NCBI RefSeq assembly: GCF_000368045.1
Contig: NZ_KB849235.1
Location: 319,016-383,015 of the forward strand
DNA length: 64,000 nt
Direction of reading: 5' to 3'
DNA from: Acinetobacter johnsonii CIP 64.6
GTDB lineage: Bacteria > Pseudomonadota > Gammaproteobacteria > Pseudomonadales > Moraxellaceae
The notes beneath the pieces are model-generated. The model ran no database searches and had not been told where the DNA came from. It worked only from the letters and a program-made list of their open reading frames with translations. Below are positions 35,515 through 44,129 of this stretch, in pieces; the first letter of the stretch is position 1; every line of letters begins with the position of its first letter. The translations under genes were made by a program, and so were the position numbers.

Positions 35515-36741
35515 GTGGACGTACGTCTCTCTGATCGTGTGAATGCCATCAAACCGTCCCCAACTCTTGCTGTTACCAACAAAGCTGCTGAATTAAAAGC
35601 GGCTGGCAAGAACGTTATTGGCTTGGGCGCAGGTGAACCTGACTTCGACACCCCACAACACATCAAAGATGCAGCAATTGCAGCGATTAACAACGGTTTC
35701 ACAAAGTACACCGCTGTAGATGGTACGCCTGGCCTTAAAAAAGCGATTATTGCAAAATTCAAGCGTGACAATAACCTTGATTATGCTGCAAACCAAATTT
35801 TGGTTTCTTGTGGCGGCAAGCAGTCATTCTTTAACTTAGCATTAGCTTTGTTAAACAAAGGTGATGAAGTAATCATCCCTGCACCATTTTGGGTAAGCTA
35901 CCCAGATATGGTGATTATCGCTGAAGGTGTTCCTGTTATTGTAAAATGTGGTGAAGAACAACGTTTCAAAATCACACCTGCTCAACTTGAAGCTGCGATC
36001 ACAGACAAAACTCGTTTAGTGGTTTTAAACAGCCCATCAAACCCAACAGGTATGATCTACACTAAAGCTGAATTAGAAGCTTTGGCTGATGTTCTTCGTA
36101 AATACCCAGAAGTTTATATCGCTTCTGACGATATGTACGAACCAATCCGTTGGGATGACGAATTCTACAATATCGCAACAGTTGCACCAGACCTTTATGA
36201 CCGCACAATCGTGTTAAACGGTGTGTCTAAAGCGTATGCAATGACTGGCTGGCGTATTGGCTATGCAGCGGGCCCTGCTAAGCTTATTGGCGCAATGAAA
36301 AAAATCCAATCGCAATCAACTTCAAACCCAACTTCTATTTCACAAGTTGCTGCTGAAGCTGCGTTGAATGGCCCTCAAGACGTTCTTGAGCCAATGATTG
36401 AAGCATTCAAACGCCGTCATGACTTAGTTGTTAGCGGTTTGAACGACATCAACGGTATTTCTTGCTTACCTGCTGATGGTGCATTCTATGCATATGCAAA
36501 CATCCGTCCATTAATTCGTGCGAAAGGCTTAAAATCTTGCACAGAATTCTCTGAATGGTTATTGGAAGAAACTGGCGTTGCCGTAGTGCCTGGTGATGCA
36601 TTCGGCTTAGGCGGTTTCATGCGTATTTCTTATGCAACTGCTGATGACGTACTTGTAGATGCGCTTGCACGTATCAAGAAAGCGGCTGACTCAATCGAAG
36701 GCGTAGACGCTGCGATTGCTTCAATTGCTGCTGAAAAATGA
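35515..36741 (+). CDS. aspC: Aspartate-type aminotransferase, class I
   Basis: 408-residue PLP enzyme of subgroup I-gamma aspartate aminotransferases (aspartate plus 2-oxoglutarate to oxaloacetate plus glutamate; some relatives also use prephenate). GAGEPDFDTPQHIKDAA is the N-terminal substrate loop, NSPSNPTGMIY holds the cofactor Asn, NGVSKAYAMTGWRIGYAAGP carries the Schiff-base Lys and the phosphate-binding Arg. The start is GTG at 35515 behind AAGAAGGA. Its codon use and G+C are higher than those of its neighbours, consistent with high expression. A terminator follows. Confidence 0.92.
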   Translation: MDVRLSDRVNAIKPSPTLAVTNKAAELKAAGKNVIGLGAGEPDFDTPQHIKDAAIAAINNGFTKYTAVDGTPGLKKAIIAKFKRDNNLDYAANQILVSCGGKQSFFNLALALLNKGDEVIIPAPFWVSYPDMVIIAEGVPVIVKCGEEQRFKITPAQLEAAITDKTRLVVLNSPSNPTGMIYTKAELEALADVLRKYPEVYIASDDMYEPIRWDDEFYNIATVAPDLYDRTIVLNGVSKAYAMTGWRIGYAAGPAKLIGAMKKIQSQSTSNPTSISQVAAEAALNGPQDVLEPMIEAFKRRHDLVVSGLNDINGISCLPADGAFYAYANIRPLIRAKGLKSCTEFSEWLLEETGVAVVPGDAFGLGGFMRISYATADDVLVDALARIKKAADSIEGVDAAIASIAAEK

Positions 36742-36767
36742 TTTAACCCTTTAAAGTTAGATTAGAG

Positions 36768-36794
36768 AAACCCGCGAACTTCGCGGGTTTTTTA
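36768..36794 (+). terminator. Intrinsic terminator after aspC
   Basis: AAACCCGCGA pairs with TCGCGGGTTT around ACT, followed by T residues. Confidence 0.88.
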
Positions 36795-36843
36795 TTTTTA
36801 AATAAAATCTGAAAAATTTGCTCTTAAGCCCGTTTAAATAATT

Positions 36844-37713
36844 TTAGAGCCGTGTAGTACCAACAGAATCTATTGTATCTACGTCTTTCTTGCGAGATGA
36901 CGCCGAGATCACCAAGGCAATACCTGCCAGAATAATCGTCGCAGAAATAATGATTCGAAAGCTCAACGTTTCACCAATAAACAAAGCCCCACCCATAATC
37001 GCCAAACATGGCACGGACAATTGCACGCTACTGGCCGTGACCCGGTCAATTTTTTTCACTATGGCATACCAAAGTACATATGCCCCACTCGATGCTAAAC
37101 CACCAGATAAGAGTGCCAACAGCATACCTTTTGGGTTAATAAAACTCTGTGTGTAAAACAACAAATAGACCAAGACAACAAAAGGAATCGCCACTACAAA
37201 ATTTGCCAAGCTACTGGCCAGTGGATTATGCATCTTTTTACCTGCGATGCTATACATCGCCCAACCTATGCCTGAAAGCACCATCAATGCAGCATAACCC
37301 AAAGGAGGTGCCGAAGCCCCTGGCAGCAATAAAATCAAAAGACCTAAAATAGCAATCGACAGCCCCAACCTGCGTCGCAAATTGATTTTTTCACCATGAC
37401 ACAGGCCATAACTGACCATACTTAACTGCACTGTCCCAAACAGTAGTAATGCACCTACACCCGCATCGATATGCAAATAGGCCAGTGAAAAAGCCACAAT
37501 ATATAAGGCAAGAAAAAATCCGTTTTTTATACTCCACTCTATTTTGGCCTTATGAGTAGAGAGCATATACAGTAGAAATAACACCATTGCACCGCTACAG
37601 ACCCGAAGCAAGCTAAAACTCATCGGATCAATCTGCTGCTCAGCCAACGCTAAACGACATAGCACCGAATTGGCTGCAAAGGCCAACATTGCAATGGAAA
37701 TTTTAAGCAGCAT
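36844..37713 (-). CDS. EamA-family permease
   Basis: 289-residue DMT-superfamily exporter with ten predicted transmembrane helices in two EamA halves (first half up to GLLILLLPGA near residue 130, second half from YAALMVLSGIGWAMYSIAGKK). The N-terminus reads ISIAMLAFAANSVLCRLAL and the C-terminal tail is charged (SSRKKDVDTID). Relatives export amino acids or other metabolites; the substrate cannot be read from the sequence. Single gene. Confidence 0.85.
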   Translation of the reverse strand: MLLKISIAMLAFAANSVLCRLALAEQQIDPMSFSLLRVCSGAMVLFLLYMLSTHKAKIEWSIKNGFFLALYIVAFSLAYLHIDAGVGALLLFGTVQLSMVSYGLCHGEKINLRRRLGLSIAILGLLILLLPGASAPPLGYAALMVLSGIGWAMYSIAGKKMHNPLASSLANFVVAIPFVVLVYLLFYTQSFINPKGMLLALLSGGLASSGAYVLWYAIVKKIDRVTASSVQLSVPCLAIMGGALFIGETLSFRIIISATIILAGIALVISASSRKKDVDTIDSVGTTRL

Positions 37714-37841
37714 GTTTGAGCATCCTTATTCAACAGCCTGCTTTAGATATATCGAATATATCTTATTAAATCTAGAGAGTTTTTCTCATGCAATTTATCA
37801 ATAATCTCGATGTGTAACTCAGATGATTCAACCTGAATACC

Positions 37842-38264
37842 TCATTTTTTAGCATCATCTGGTGAAAATAAGGCAATCACATCCGCTTCTGTGAGCTGCT
37901 CGGTAGAATACTTGAATTGGTAAAAATCAGGCTTATTATCAATATAAATTTCTGTTGTAAGCTTTAAATCTTTTGGCTGTTCTTCCATTGCAAATACATT
38001 GATATTGCAATAACTGCCGTCCTGTGTTCGCCAAAAAAGCGACGTGCCACATTCGCTACAAAAACCACGCTCTCCCCAATCCGACGACTTAAATAATTTT
38101 AAATATTCTTGATTGTCAAACTTTAAACTACTGGGTTCAACATCAATACTCATGAGTACCCCGCTCGACTGTTGGCGGCACATAGAACAATGGCAAGCAT
38201 GCACATCATGATTTTTGAGTGCGGCTTGGAACTTGGTTTTACCGCATAAACAGGACACGTTCAT
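37842..38264 (-). CDS. GFA-family (CENP-V fold) zinc protein
   Basis: 140-residue member of the GFA family, named after glutathione-dependent formaldehyde-activating enzyme. All metal-binding Cys are present: SCLCGKTKF at the start, HACHCSMCRQQSSGV, and FCSECGTSLFW. The biochemical role of most members is unproven; a glutathione-linked detoxification role is inferred. The open frame extends upstream, but the ATG at 38264 has AAGGA eight bases before it and begins at the family's usual position. Confidence 0.87.
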   Translation of the reverse strand: MNVSCLCGKTKFQAALKNHDVHACHCSMCRQQSSGVLMSIDVEPSSLKFDNQEYLKLFKSSDWGERGFCSECGTSLFWRTQDGSYCNINVFAMEEQPKDLKLTTEIYIDNKPDFYQFKYSTEQLTEADVIALFSPDDAKK

Positions 38265-38464
38265 TGTGAGTTCCTTCTTCATGTGAAGACTGTATAAAAT
38301 TACTAAAACCTTGTTTATCTTATATATAAATAAAAAACAAAAGAGTGTATAAATTTTGTGCACAACATTAAAACAATGATCACGTCTAGGCTGCTCCGTT
38401 CTATCAACACTCAAATTATCAAAATGAATAATCCTAAATCTTTTCTCTACAATATGTTCACAGC
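38265..38464. other. Gene-free spacer
   Basis: AT-rich spacer holding the minus-strand promoter of the GFA gene. Nothing else is recognised. Confidence 0.45.
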
Positions 38465-38584
38465 ATGAGCTCCATCCGTGATTACGATTTCGTTGATTTT
38501 GTACTGATCAATCCAAAGCTGAATATTGACGAAAAGACTGAATTTTGTTTAATTGGACAACAAGTTCCAAAAAGGAACTGCTAG
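38465..38584 (+). CDS. Possible 39-residue small protein or gene fragment
   Basis: Short frame reading MSSIRDYDFVDFVLINPKLN and ending VPKRNC. Its composition looks like real protein, acidic in the first half, but it has no recognised relative. It ends 12 bases before the thioesterase start, so it could be a leader gene of that unit or the stump of a lost gene. No strong ribosome binding site. Confidence 0.3.
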   Translation: MSSIRDYDFVDFVLINPKLNIDEKTEFCLIGQQVPKRNC

Positions 38585-38596
38585 CTAAATATAGGA

Positions 38597-39040
38597 ATGA
38601 ACAAGATGAATCCCAAAGAAATGACAGGACTACAACTCTTAGAAGCCATGTGTACAGGAAAAATTCCACCTGCAAGTATCAGTGAAACCATTCCCATGCA
38701 GCCTTTTGAAGTTTCTGAAGGGAAAATTAGCTTTAAAGCAAAAGCAGATCATCGCCATTTAAACCCGCTTGGTGGCGTGCATGGTGGCTTTGCAGCAACA
38801 GTACTCGACTCAGTGACGGGTTGTGCCGTACATACTATGCTTGAAGCTGGTGTTGGCTATGGCACCATTGATCTGAATATTAAAATGTGCCGACCGATTC
38901 CAAGAGACAAAGAACTGCTTGCCATCGGCAGCGTGATCAACATCAGTAAGAACTTAGGTATTTCTGAAGGTGAAATTGTAGATGAAGACGGTAAACTCTA
39001 CGCCCATGCCACAGCCACCTGTATGATTATTCGTCCCTAA
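38597..39040 (+). CDS. Hotdog-fold thioesterase, PaaI family
   Basis: 147-residue hotdog thioesterase. The core is RHLNPLGGVHGGFAATVLDSVTGCAV, with the PaaI-type HGG motif and catalytic acid in VLDS. GTIDLNIKMCRPIP and the C-terminal GKLYAHATATCMII strand complete the fold. Family members hydrolyse aryl- or acyl-CoA esters; the substrate is not known here. An in-frame ATG at 38606 is a second possible start. Single gene with its own terminator. Confidence 0.88.
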   Translation: MNKMNPKEMTGLQLLEAMCTGKIPPASISETIPMQPFEVSEGKISFKAKADHRHLNPLGGVHGGFAATVLDSVTGCAVHTMLEAGVGYGTIDLNIKMCRPIPRDKELLAIGSVINISKNLGISEGEIVDEDGKLYAHATATCMIIRP

Positions 39041-39045
39041 AAATG

Positions 39046-39076
39046 AAAGGCACTGATAAATTTCAGTGCCTTTTTT
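39046..39076 (+). terminator. Intrinsic terminator after thioesterase
   Basis: AAAGGCACTGA pairs with TCAGTGCCTTT around a short loop, followed by T residues. Confidence 0.88.
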
Positions 39077-39109
39077 GCGCCAAAGCAAACCTTACTTCAG
39101 CATGACAGA

Positions 39110-39568
39110 TCAAATTGCGGTTTTAAACGTCTTCAGCGTCTGCAATTTTGAGGCATCAGGACGCTCAACTCCTTTATAGACACAATAGTATTTAAACGCG
39201 CTGTCTAAACTTACGTCTAAACTTTTACCTTCAGCAGCAGACCAGACTTTTGAACGATTATTGCCTGATAAAGCACTGCCTGACAACTGATACAAATACA
39301 GATCATGCTCTCGCTGCACAGTCTTTTTAAGAGTACTGGTTGACTGTTCGGAAAGGAGCTGACAAGGACTGTTGACCAGCCAACGCTCACTAAACCAAAG
39401 TTGTAATAAATCACCCAAATACAAGTCCGTATAACCGACAGGCCAAACATCAATATAGGCTAACTCTACAGGGGTATAGTATTGTTCAGGGTTTGAAATA
39501 ATAGAAAGATACTGATCTTGATAATCAGCTAGGTTTGCAAAAATATCGGAAATGGTAAGCGTATTCAT
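39110..39568 (-). CDS. Hypothetical protein
   Basis: 152-residue soluble protein starting MNTLTISDIFANLADYQDQY. It has a Trp/Tyr-rich middle (AYIDVWPVGYTDLYLGDLLQLWFSE as separate short blocks) and ends KLQTLKTFKTAI. No signal peptide, transmembrane helix or known motif was found. The ATG at 39568 has AGGAG eight bases upstream and is preferred to the open frame's earlier start at 39604. Single gene, convergent with the thioesterase. Confidence 0.65.
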   Translation of the reverse strand: MNTLTISDIFANLADYQDQYLSIISNPEQYYTPVELAYIDVWPVGYTDLYLGDLLQLWFSERWLVNSPCQLLSEQSTSTLKKTVQREHDLYLYQLSGSALSGNNRSKVWSAAEGKSLDVSLDSAFKYYCVYKGVERPDASKLQTLKTFKTAI

Positions 39569-39780
39569 TCGCTTTCTCCTGTTTAGCCATTTTAGTGCTG
39601 GCAAGTTGGTTATAAATCCACACTGTTTAAGTTTTCACTTAAACGCTCTGTTGTTGAAATCAGACTATCAACGACTTTTCAAGATTGCAAGCGCTTCAAT
39701 ACGATTTTTTTTGAAAATGATTTTTTTGTTCAAATAAAAAGCATCCAATGTAAAAATGACAGCAACATGACATTTTAGAC

Positions 39781-39808
39781 TTGACCCACTATGAAATGTC
39801 CTTATAAT
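39781..39808 (+). promoter_or_regulatory. Sigma-70 promoter of tRNA-Asn
   Basis: TTGACC at 39781-39786 and a perfect TATAAT at 39803-39808 with a 16-base spacer lie just upstream of the mature tRNA end. Confidence 0.85.
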
Positions 39809-39819
39809 CGCATGCAGAT

Positions 39820-39895
39820 TCTCCAATAGCTCAGTCGGTAGAGCGACGGACTGTTAATCCGCAGGTCCCTGGTTCGAGCCCAGGTTGGAGAGCCA
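39820..39895 (+). tRNA. tRNA-Asn (anticodon GTT)
   Basis: 76-nucleotide cloverleaf. The acceptor stem is TCTCCAA/TTGGAGA with discriminator G and encoded CCA (39893-39895). The D-loop region is GCTCAGTCGGTAGAGC, the anticodon GTT lies at 39853-39855 within CTGTTAA, and the T-arm is CTGGTTCGAGCCCAG. The gene has its own promoter and terminator and is single. Confidence 0.97.
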
Positions 39896-39900
39896 AATTC

Positions 39901-39934
39901 AAGAAAGCCCACACTATATGTTGTGGGCTTTCTT
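39901..39934 (+). terminator. Terminator after tRNA-Asn
   Basis: A 13-bp stem, AAGAAAGCCCACA with TGTGGGCTTTCTT, begins five bases past the tRNA and ends in a T-rich stretch. Confidence 0.88.
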
Positions 39935-40068
39935 CTTTTCTACGTCTTAAAAGTTTCGCTGCTTAAGATGTAAATCCCCGAACTAAGTTCAACGAAAAGC
40001 TACAACAAAACTACTCTGGGAAAATAACTTATCTTAAAAATACCCAAAAATGATTCACAAGAAAAATC

Positions 40069-40515
40069 ATGAGTACATTTAAAACACATATGGATGTTCG
40101 TTCAGATCACTTCCCGATCACAGCAACTGAAATGAAAAAATAGGAAGGATAAATTATTGGTGAACTATTAGCCCAACATCTTGCTGAACAATTCAATCAA
40201 CAACAACTCGCAATCGCTGCAATTCACAATGAAGATTTAGGATACTTACTTAGTTTTAGTCATCCCACTTATAAAGATATTCTTATTAGATGTAATCGTT
40301 ATGAGCAAAATGACAACTTATTTTTAATTTTTATTCACCCACTACAGCCAATCATTAAAAAACATTTTTTTAAGAAAATAGATCTTTCAACCCAATTAAG
40401 TCATGTCTCTGAAATTTTGCAAAATACTCTTTCTGATGCAACAATTTTTCATGAGGTGCAATGGTGGAACGTGGAAGATATAAAAAAGTACAATAAATCA
40501 TCGTCTAAATTCTAA
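40069..40515 (+). pseudogene. Unknown gene inactivated by two nonsense codons
   Basis: From the ATG at 40069 the frame reads MSTFKTHMDVRSDHFPITAT, then meets TAG (40141-40143) and TAA (40150-40152). It then stays open for 120 codons (IIGELLAQHLAEQFNQQQLA ... FHEVQWWNVEDIKKY) to the TAA at 40513. There is no usable start after the stops. Both lesions are one substitution away from sense (CAG to TAG, AAA to TAA), so the ancestral product was about 148 residues, soluble and mixed helix/strand. Family not recognised. It lies just downstream of tRNA-Asn. Confidence 0.7.
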
Positions 40516-40613
40516 GCACACCTACTCAAATAACTCATTCCACTAACTCATATTTCGCGATTTTATTGAAAGAAATTACAGCTCTCAATACATCATATCT
40601 ACCCATCTTTAAT

Positions 40614-40646
40614 TAAAAAGCCCAATCGATAAAGATTGGGCTTTTT
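40614..40646. terminator. Terminator downstream of miaE
   Basis: AAAAAGCCCAATC pairs with GATTGGGCTTTTT around GATAAA, with A and T tails. It is the end of the miaE transcript and also lies after the pseudogene. Confidence 0.88.
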
Positions 40647-40724
40647 AATGAGTCAAGGCTATCTACACTGAGAATTTGCAACTTTCGAACAGTCTACAAA
40701 CTGTGGCATTCACCCGCTTTATTT

Positions 40725-41378
40725 CTAAGCCGCTTGCACAGGCACGCCACTATGGAAACGGAACACATCATCAGGTGTACTAATTAGCTCTTTTTCGACA
40801 TTACGGATATGATCAATACGGGCTTGAATATCTTCTTTCGGATTTTTCAATTTCCCCGTTTGCGCAACCTCTAAAGCCAGAGCCAAATAATCTTCAAAAT
40901 GACGTGATTCAGACTTCAGCAAGTAACGATAGTAACGACCTAATTCATCATCAACCAAGGGTGCTAACGCGTAAAAACGCTCACATGAACGCGCTTCTAC
41001 AAAGGCACCAATGATTAAAATATCAATTAAAGCCTCAGGCTCATAAGTCCGTACTTCTTTACGTAAACCACCCGCATAGCGACCTGCACTTAGATTGCTC
41101 CACTCTAACCCGCGCTTTTTCATAAATGCAAGCACTTGCTCATAATGCAGCATTTCTTCACGAACCAGTTGCGCAAGCTTGACCTGTAAATCGGTAAAAA
41201 AGCTATAACGAAACATCAGGTTCATCGCGGTACCTGCAGCTTTCTTCTCACAATTCGCGTGGTCTTGCATCAGCACATCAAGATTATTCAGTGCTTCAGT
41301 CAACCAAGCTTTAGGTGTTTCACAGCCCAAGAAGTCCATGACGGGCTTCATGAGTTCATCATAATTGATATTCGACAT
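40725..41378 (-). CDS. miaE: tRNA-(ms2io6A37) hydroxylase
   Basis: 217-residue non-haem diiron monooxygenase that hydroxylates the isopentenyl side chain of ms2i6A37 in tRNA. The ferritin-like bundle has the metal-ligand pattern DHANCEKKAAGTAMN, REEMLHYEQV, EARSCERFYAL and SESRHFEDYLALA. It occurs in Salmonella, Pseudomonas and Acinetobacter but not in E. coli. The frame opens at a TTG six bases earlier; the ATG at 41378 is more likely. It lies just downstream of pdxJ, at the end of the lepA-to-pdxJ block. Confidence 0.93.
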   Translation of the reverse strand: MSNINYDELMKPVMDFLGCETPKAWLTEALNNLDVLMQDHANCEKKAAGTAMNLMFRYSFFTDLQVKLAQLVREEMLHYEQVLAFMKKRGLEWSNLSAGRYAGGLRKEVRTYEPEALIDILIIGAFVEARSCERFYALAPLVDDELGRYYRYLLKSESRHFEDYLALALEVAQTGKLKNPKEDIQARIDHIRNVEKELISTPDDVFRFHSGVPVQAA

Positions 41379-41401
41379 ATTCAAATCTTAAAAACTTTAA
41401 A

Positions 41402-42127
41402 TTAACGTGCAGCTTTAATCACTGCTTTCATTTCGCGTACAGCTTGTTCCAAGCCCACAAAAATAGCATCGGCAATCAGTGAATGTCCGATGTTTAATTC
41501 GTGAATCTGTGGAATTTGCGCAATTGGCGTTACATTTTCAAGGTTGAGTCCGTGCCCAGCATTGACTACCAAACCTTTTGATGCTGCATATTCAGCACCT
41601 TTTATAATACGCTCAAGCTCATGTTGCTGAGCTTCAGCTGTTTCTGCATCAGCATAAGCGCCTGTATGAATTTCAATGGTTGGTGCACCACAAGCAATTG
41701 CTGCATCAATTTGTGCAAAGTCAGCATCAATAAACAAGGACACATCACAGCCAATCTCAGACAACGCTTGAGTCGCCGCTTTGACATCATCAAAATGTCC
41801 AACCACATCTAAACCACCTTCGGTCGTCACTTCTTGGCGTTTTTCAGGAACGAAACACACATGGTGCGGTTTAATTTCTTTGGCAAATGCAATCATTTCT
41901 TCTGTAACTGCAAGTTCCAAATTCATACGTGTTTTAAGTGCTGGGCGCATACGACGCACATCATCATCTTGAATATGACGACGGTCTTCACGTAAATGCA
42001 AGGTAATCCCTTCAGCCCCTGCTTGCTCACAGATCAATGCTGCATTAACTGGATCTGGATAAGAAGTCCCACGCGCTTGTCGTAAAGTTGCCACGTGGTC
42101 AATATTTACACCAAGTAATGCAGCCAT
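41402..42127 (-). CDS. pdxJ: Pyridoxine 5'-phosphate synthase
   Basis: 241-residue TIM-barrel enzyme that condenses 1-deoxyxylulose 5-phosphate with 3-amino-2-oxopropyl phosphate to make pyridoxine 5'-phosphate. LLGVNIDHVATLRQARGTSYPDP is the N-terminal signature (given here as the start of the barrel), with ITLHLREDRRHIQDDDV and NAGHGLNLENV at the active site. Two ATGs are present at 42133 and 42127; the second has AGGA at ideal spacing and matches the family start MAALLGVN. It follows recO by 13 bases. Confidence 0.95.
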   Translation of the reverse strand: MAALLGVNIDHVATLRQARGTSYPDPVNAALICEQAGAEGITLHLREDRRHIQDDDVRRMRPALKTRMNLELAVTEEMIAFAKEIKPHHVCFVPEKRQEVTTEGGLDVVGHFDDVKAATQALSEIGCDVSLFIDADFAQIDAAIACGAPTIEIHTGAYADAETAEAQQHELERIIKGAEYAASKGLVVNAGHGLNLENVTPIAQIPQIHELNIGHSLIADAIFVGLEQAVREMKAVIKAAR

Positions 42128-42140
42128 ATTCATTTCCTAA

Positions 42141-42851
42141 TTACGATTGAGTTTGAGTGTTCTGAATCCACAACTGACGACTTTTTAAGGGGCGATCGCC
42201 CAACAAGGAACTGATCATTTGTCGATACAACTTGGTCAGTAATTGTAACTGCTCCAAACCAAAATCCCTACCCTTTTCATATTGGCACATGCTTAAAATT
42301 TGCTGTCCATTTAAGGTCGATCGCGAAGCTTGTGCAGTAGGAATAAAGCCTTCATTCAGCTGGAATATATAGTTGAGTGATGCTTGAATTTCTAGTTGAT
42401 TGGCATCAGTTGAAAAATCTAAGGCATAGCCCAAATCTTCCAGCAGTTCATGCTCAAACTGTCTTAGAATTTGTTTTAAAAACTGATTAGGATCGGCTTG
42501 CTGCGCCAGTTGTTGTAATTGCGTTAGCGTATGCGCATATTGAGCAAAACTTTGCTCCATTTGTACTTCGAGCGGACACAGCCTGAGTAGGATCTCATTG
42601 AGATAAAAACCTGAAAAAAAAGCATCCCCGAAGAAAAAAATCGGCTGATTGACAATTTCAAGTTTTGTAAAATTTTTGAGCTCAGATTTACCCGAAGCTT
42701 GTAAACAAATCGGCTGATATTGTGGCGGCGGGGTTTGCCTTAGAATACCATCAACTCGCCCATGCTCTTGGGTAAATAAATGCACAATATGACTACGTTC
42801 ACGGTATTTTCTATGGTGAATTAAATAACCATGTAGTACTTCATTGCGCAT
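42141..42851 (-). CDS. recO: DNA repair protein RecO
   Basis: 236-residue recombination mediator. The N-terminal OB fold reads EVLHGYLIHHRKYRERSHIV and continues to VDGILR; the helical C-terminal part includes FEHELLEDLGYALDF. It works with RecR to load RecA on single-stranded gaps. The zinc Cys set of some RecO proteins is absent, as usual in gammaproteobacteria. It sits between era/lipoprotein and pdxJ, the conserved order. Confidence 0.93.
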   Translation of the reverse strand: MRNEVLHGYLIHHRKYRERSHIVHLFTQEHGRVDGILRQTPPPQYQPICLQASGKSELKNFTKLEIVNQPIFFFGDAFFSGFYLNEILLRLCPLEVQMEQSFAQYAHTLTQLQQLAQQADPNQFLKQILRQFEHELLEDLGYALDFSTDANQLEIQASLNYIFQLNEGFIPTAQASRSTLNGQQILSMCQYEKGRDFGLEQLQLLTKLYRQMISSLLGDRPLKSRQLWIQNTQTQS

Positions 42852-42861
42852 GAGGAATTAA

Positions 42862-43059
42862 CTAATCTTTTTTATCTTTATCATTCTGTTCGCTGTCTTC
42901 ATCATCCCCATCTGGGATAACAGCACCAACCACAGCTGCGGTTCCTTTCACCACGCCTTTTGTGGTTTTATAAGCAATCTTTACAGGAACGGTGACGATC
43001 TTGTGTATACAACCTTGCAAAAACAACATACAAGCCATTACTGCGAACACCTTGACCAT
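42862..43059 (-). CDS. Small lipoprotein (NF038104-like)
   Basis: 65-residue lipoprotein. The lipobox is LFLQGC with the lipidated Cys at residue 17, after a short hydrophobic signal. The mature part has the VTVPVKIAYKTTKGVVKGTA segment seen in small Acinetobacter lipoproteins and an acidic, Asp/Lys-rich tail (DGDDEDSEQNDKDKKD). Role unknown. It is inserted between era and recO in the operon. Confidence 0.82.
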   Translation of the reverse strand: MVKVFAVMACMLFLQGCIHKIVTVPVKIAYKTTKGVVKGTAAVVGAVIPDGDDEDSEQNDKDKKD

Positions 43060-43094
43060 AACACCATCCCTATAAAAATTTGTTTTCTTAAAAC

Positions 43095-44123
43095 TTAGAT
43101 ATCGCTATAACCTAAGCTTTTCAATGCACGCTCATCATCAGACCAACCGCCTTTCACTTTAACCCAAAGCGTCAGCATGATCTTTTGTTCAAACATTTTT
43201 TCCATATCGATACGGGCATCCATACCAATTTTCTTAAGCTTAGCGCCTTTTTCACCAATCACAATCGCTTTCTGGCCTGGACGGTCTACAAAAATCGTTG
43301 CATCAATGTATGTACACGCTGGTTTTGGACGACCTGTTTTTTCATTCACCGTTGCTTCTTCAGTCTTAAACGACTCAATTTGCACGGTTAAATCATAAGG
43401 TAGTTCTTCACCCAACTGACGCATAATCTTTTCACGGATAATTTCTGATGCCAAGAAACGCTCAGAACGATCTGTCAGTTGATCCAATGAATACATCGGC
43501 GGTTGGAAAGGTAAATATTTTTCGATGGTATCGCGCAGATGGTCTAAGTTTGCACCACGGAGTGCAGAAACAGGAACAATTTCAGCAAAATTCATTAATT
43601 TTGCACGTTCTTGAATTAACGGTAATGCATGATTTTTATTTTCAAGTGTATCAATTTTATTGATCACCAGAATCACTGGCATCTCAGCATTTTTGAGTTT
43701 TTCCAAAACGAGTTCATCGTTTTGAGTCCATTTGTCTGCATCTAGAACAAACAATACCAAGTTGACATCACGCAATGCAGATGATGCAGCACGATTCATC
43801 ATTTTATTGATGGCGCGTACTTCTTTTTTATGCATCCCTGGTGTATCAACAAATACTGCTTGAGATTTTGCACGTGAATCAATTCCCACAATCTTATGAC
43901 GTGTGGTTTGTGGTTTACGTGAAGTAATCGATAATTTTTGACCCAACAAATGGTTCATCAACGTAGACTTGCCTACGTTTGGACGACCTACAATTGCCAC
44001 AAAGCCGCTACGAAAATCCGTTGGGATTTCTGTGCCTTGTTCGCTAAAAAACTGGCTAATTAAATCATTACTGTCACTTTGCGACTCGTGATCAGCATCG
44101 ATGTGATCGGAAGAATTTGACAT
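43095..44123 (-). CDS. era: GTPase Era
   Basis: 342-residue GTPase needed for 16S rRNA maturation and 30S assembly. GRPNVGKST (about residues 46-54), DTPGMH, NKID and VSALRG are the G motifs. The C-terminal KH domain has EKGAKLKKIGMDAR. It has an acidic N-terminal extension of about 35 residues compared with E. coli Era (301). It lies six bases after rnc, the conserved rnc-era pair. Confidence 0.96.
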   Translation of the reverse strand: MSNSSDHIDADHESQSDSNDLISQFFSEQGTEIPTDFRSGFVAIVGRPNVGKSTLMNHLLGQKLSITSRKPQTTRHKIVGIDSRAKSQAVFVDTPGMHKKEVRAINKMMNRAASSALRDVNLVLFVLDADKWTQNDELVLEKLKNAEMPVILVINKIDTLENKNHALPLIQERAKLMNFAEIVPVSALRGANLDHLRDTIEKYLPFQPPMYSLDQLTDRSERFLASEIIREKIMRQLGEELPYDLTVQIESFKTEEATVNEKTGRPKPACTYIDATIFVDRPGQKAIVIGEKGAKLKKIGMDARIDMEKMFEQKIMLTLWVKVKGGWSDDERALKSLGYSDI

Positions 44124-44129
44124 GGCAGA

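Noticed and set aside
35481..35771. 96-codon minus-strand frame over the start of aspC
   Set aside because: Antisense shadow of a strongly coding aminotransferase.
39870..39895. Phage attachment site at the tRNA-Asn 3' end
   Set aside because: No second copy of the tRNA 3' end and no integrase gene were noticed nearby; the following pseudogene alone does not show integration.
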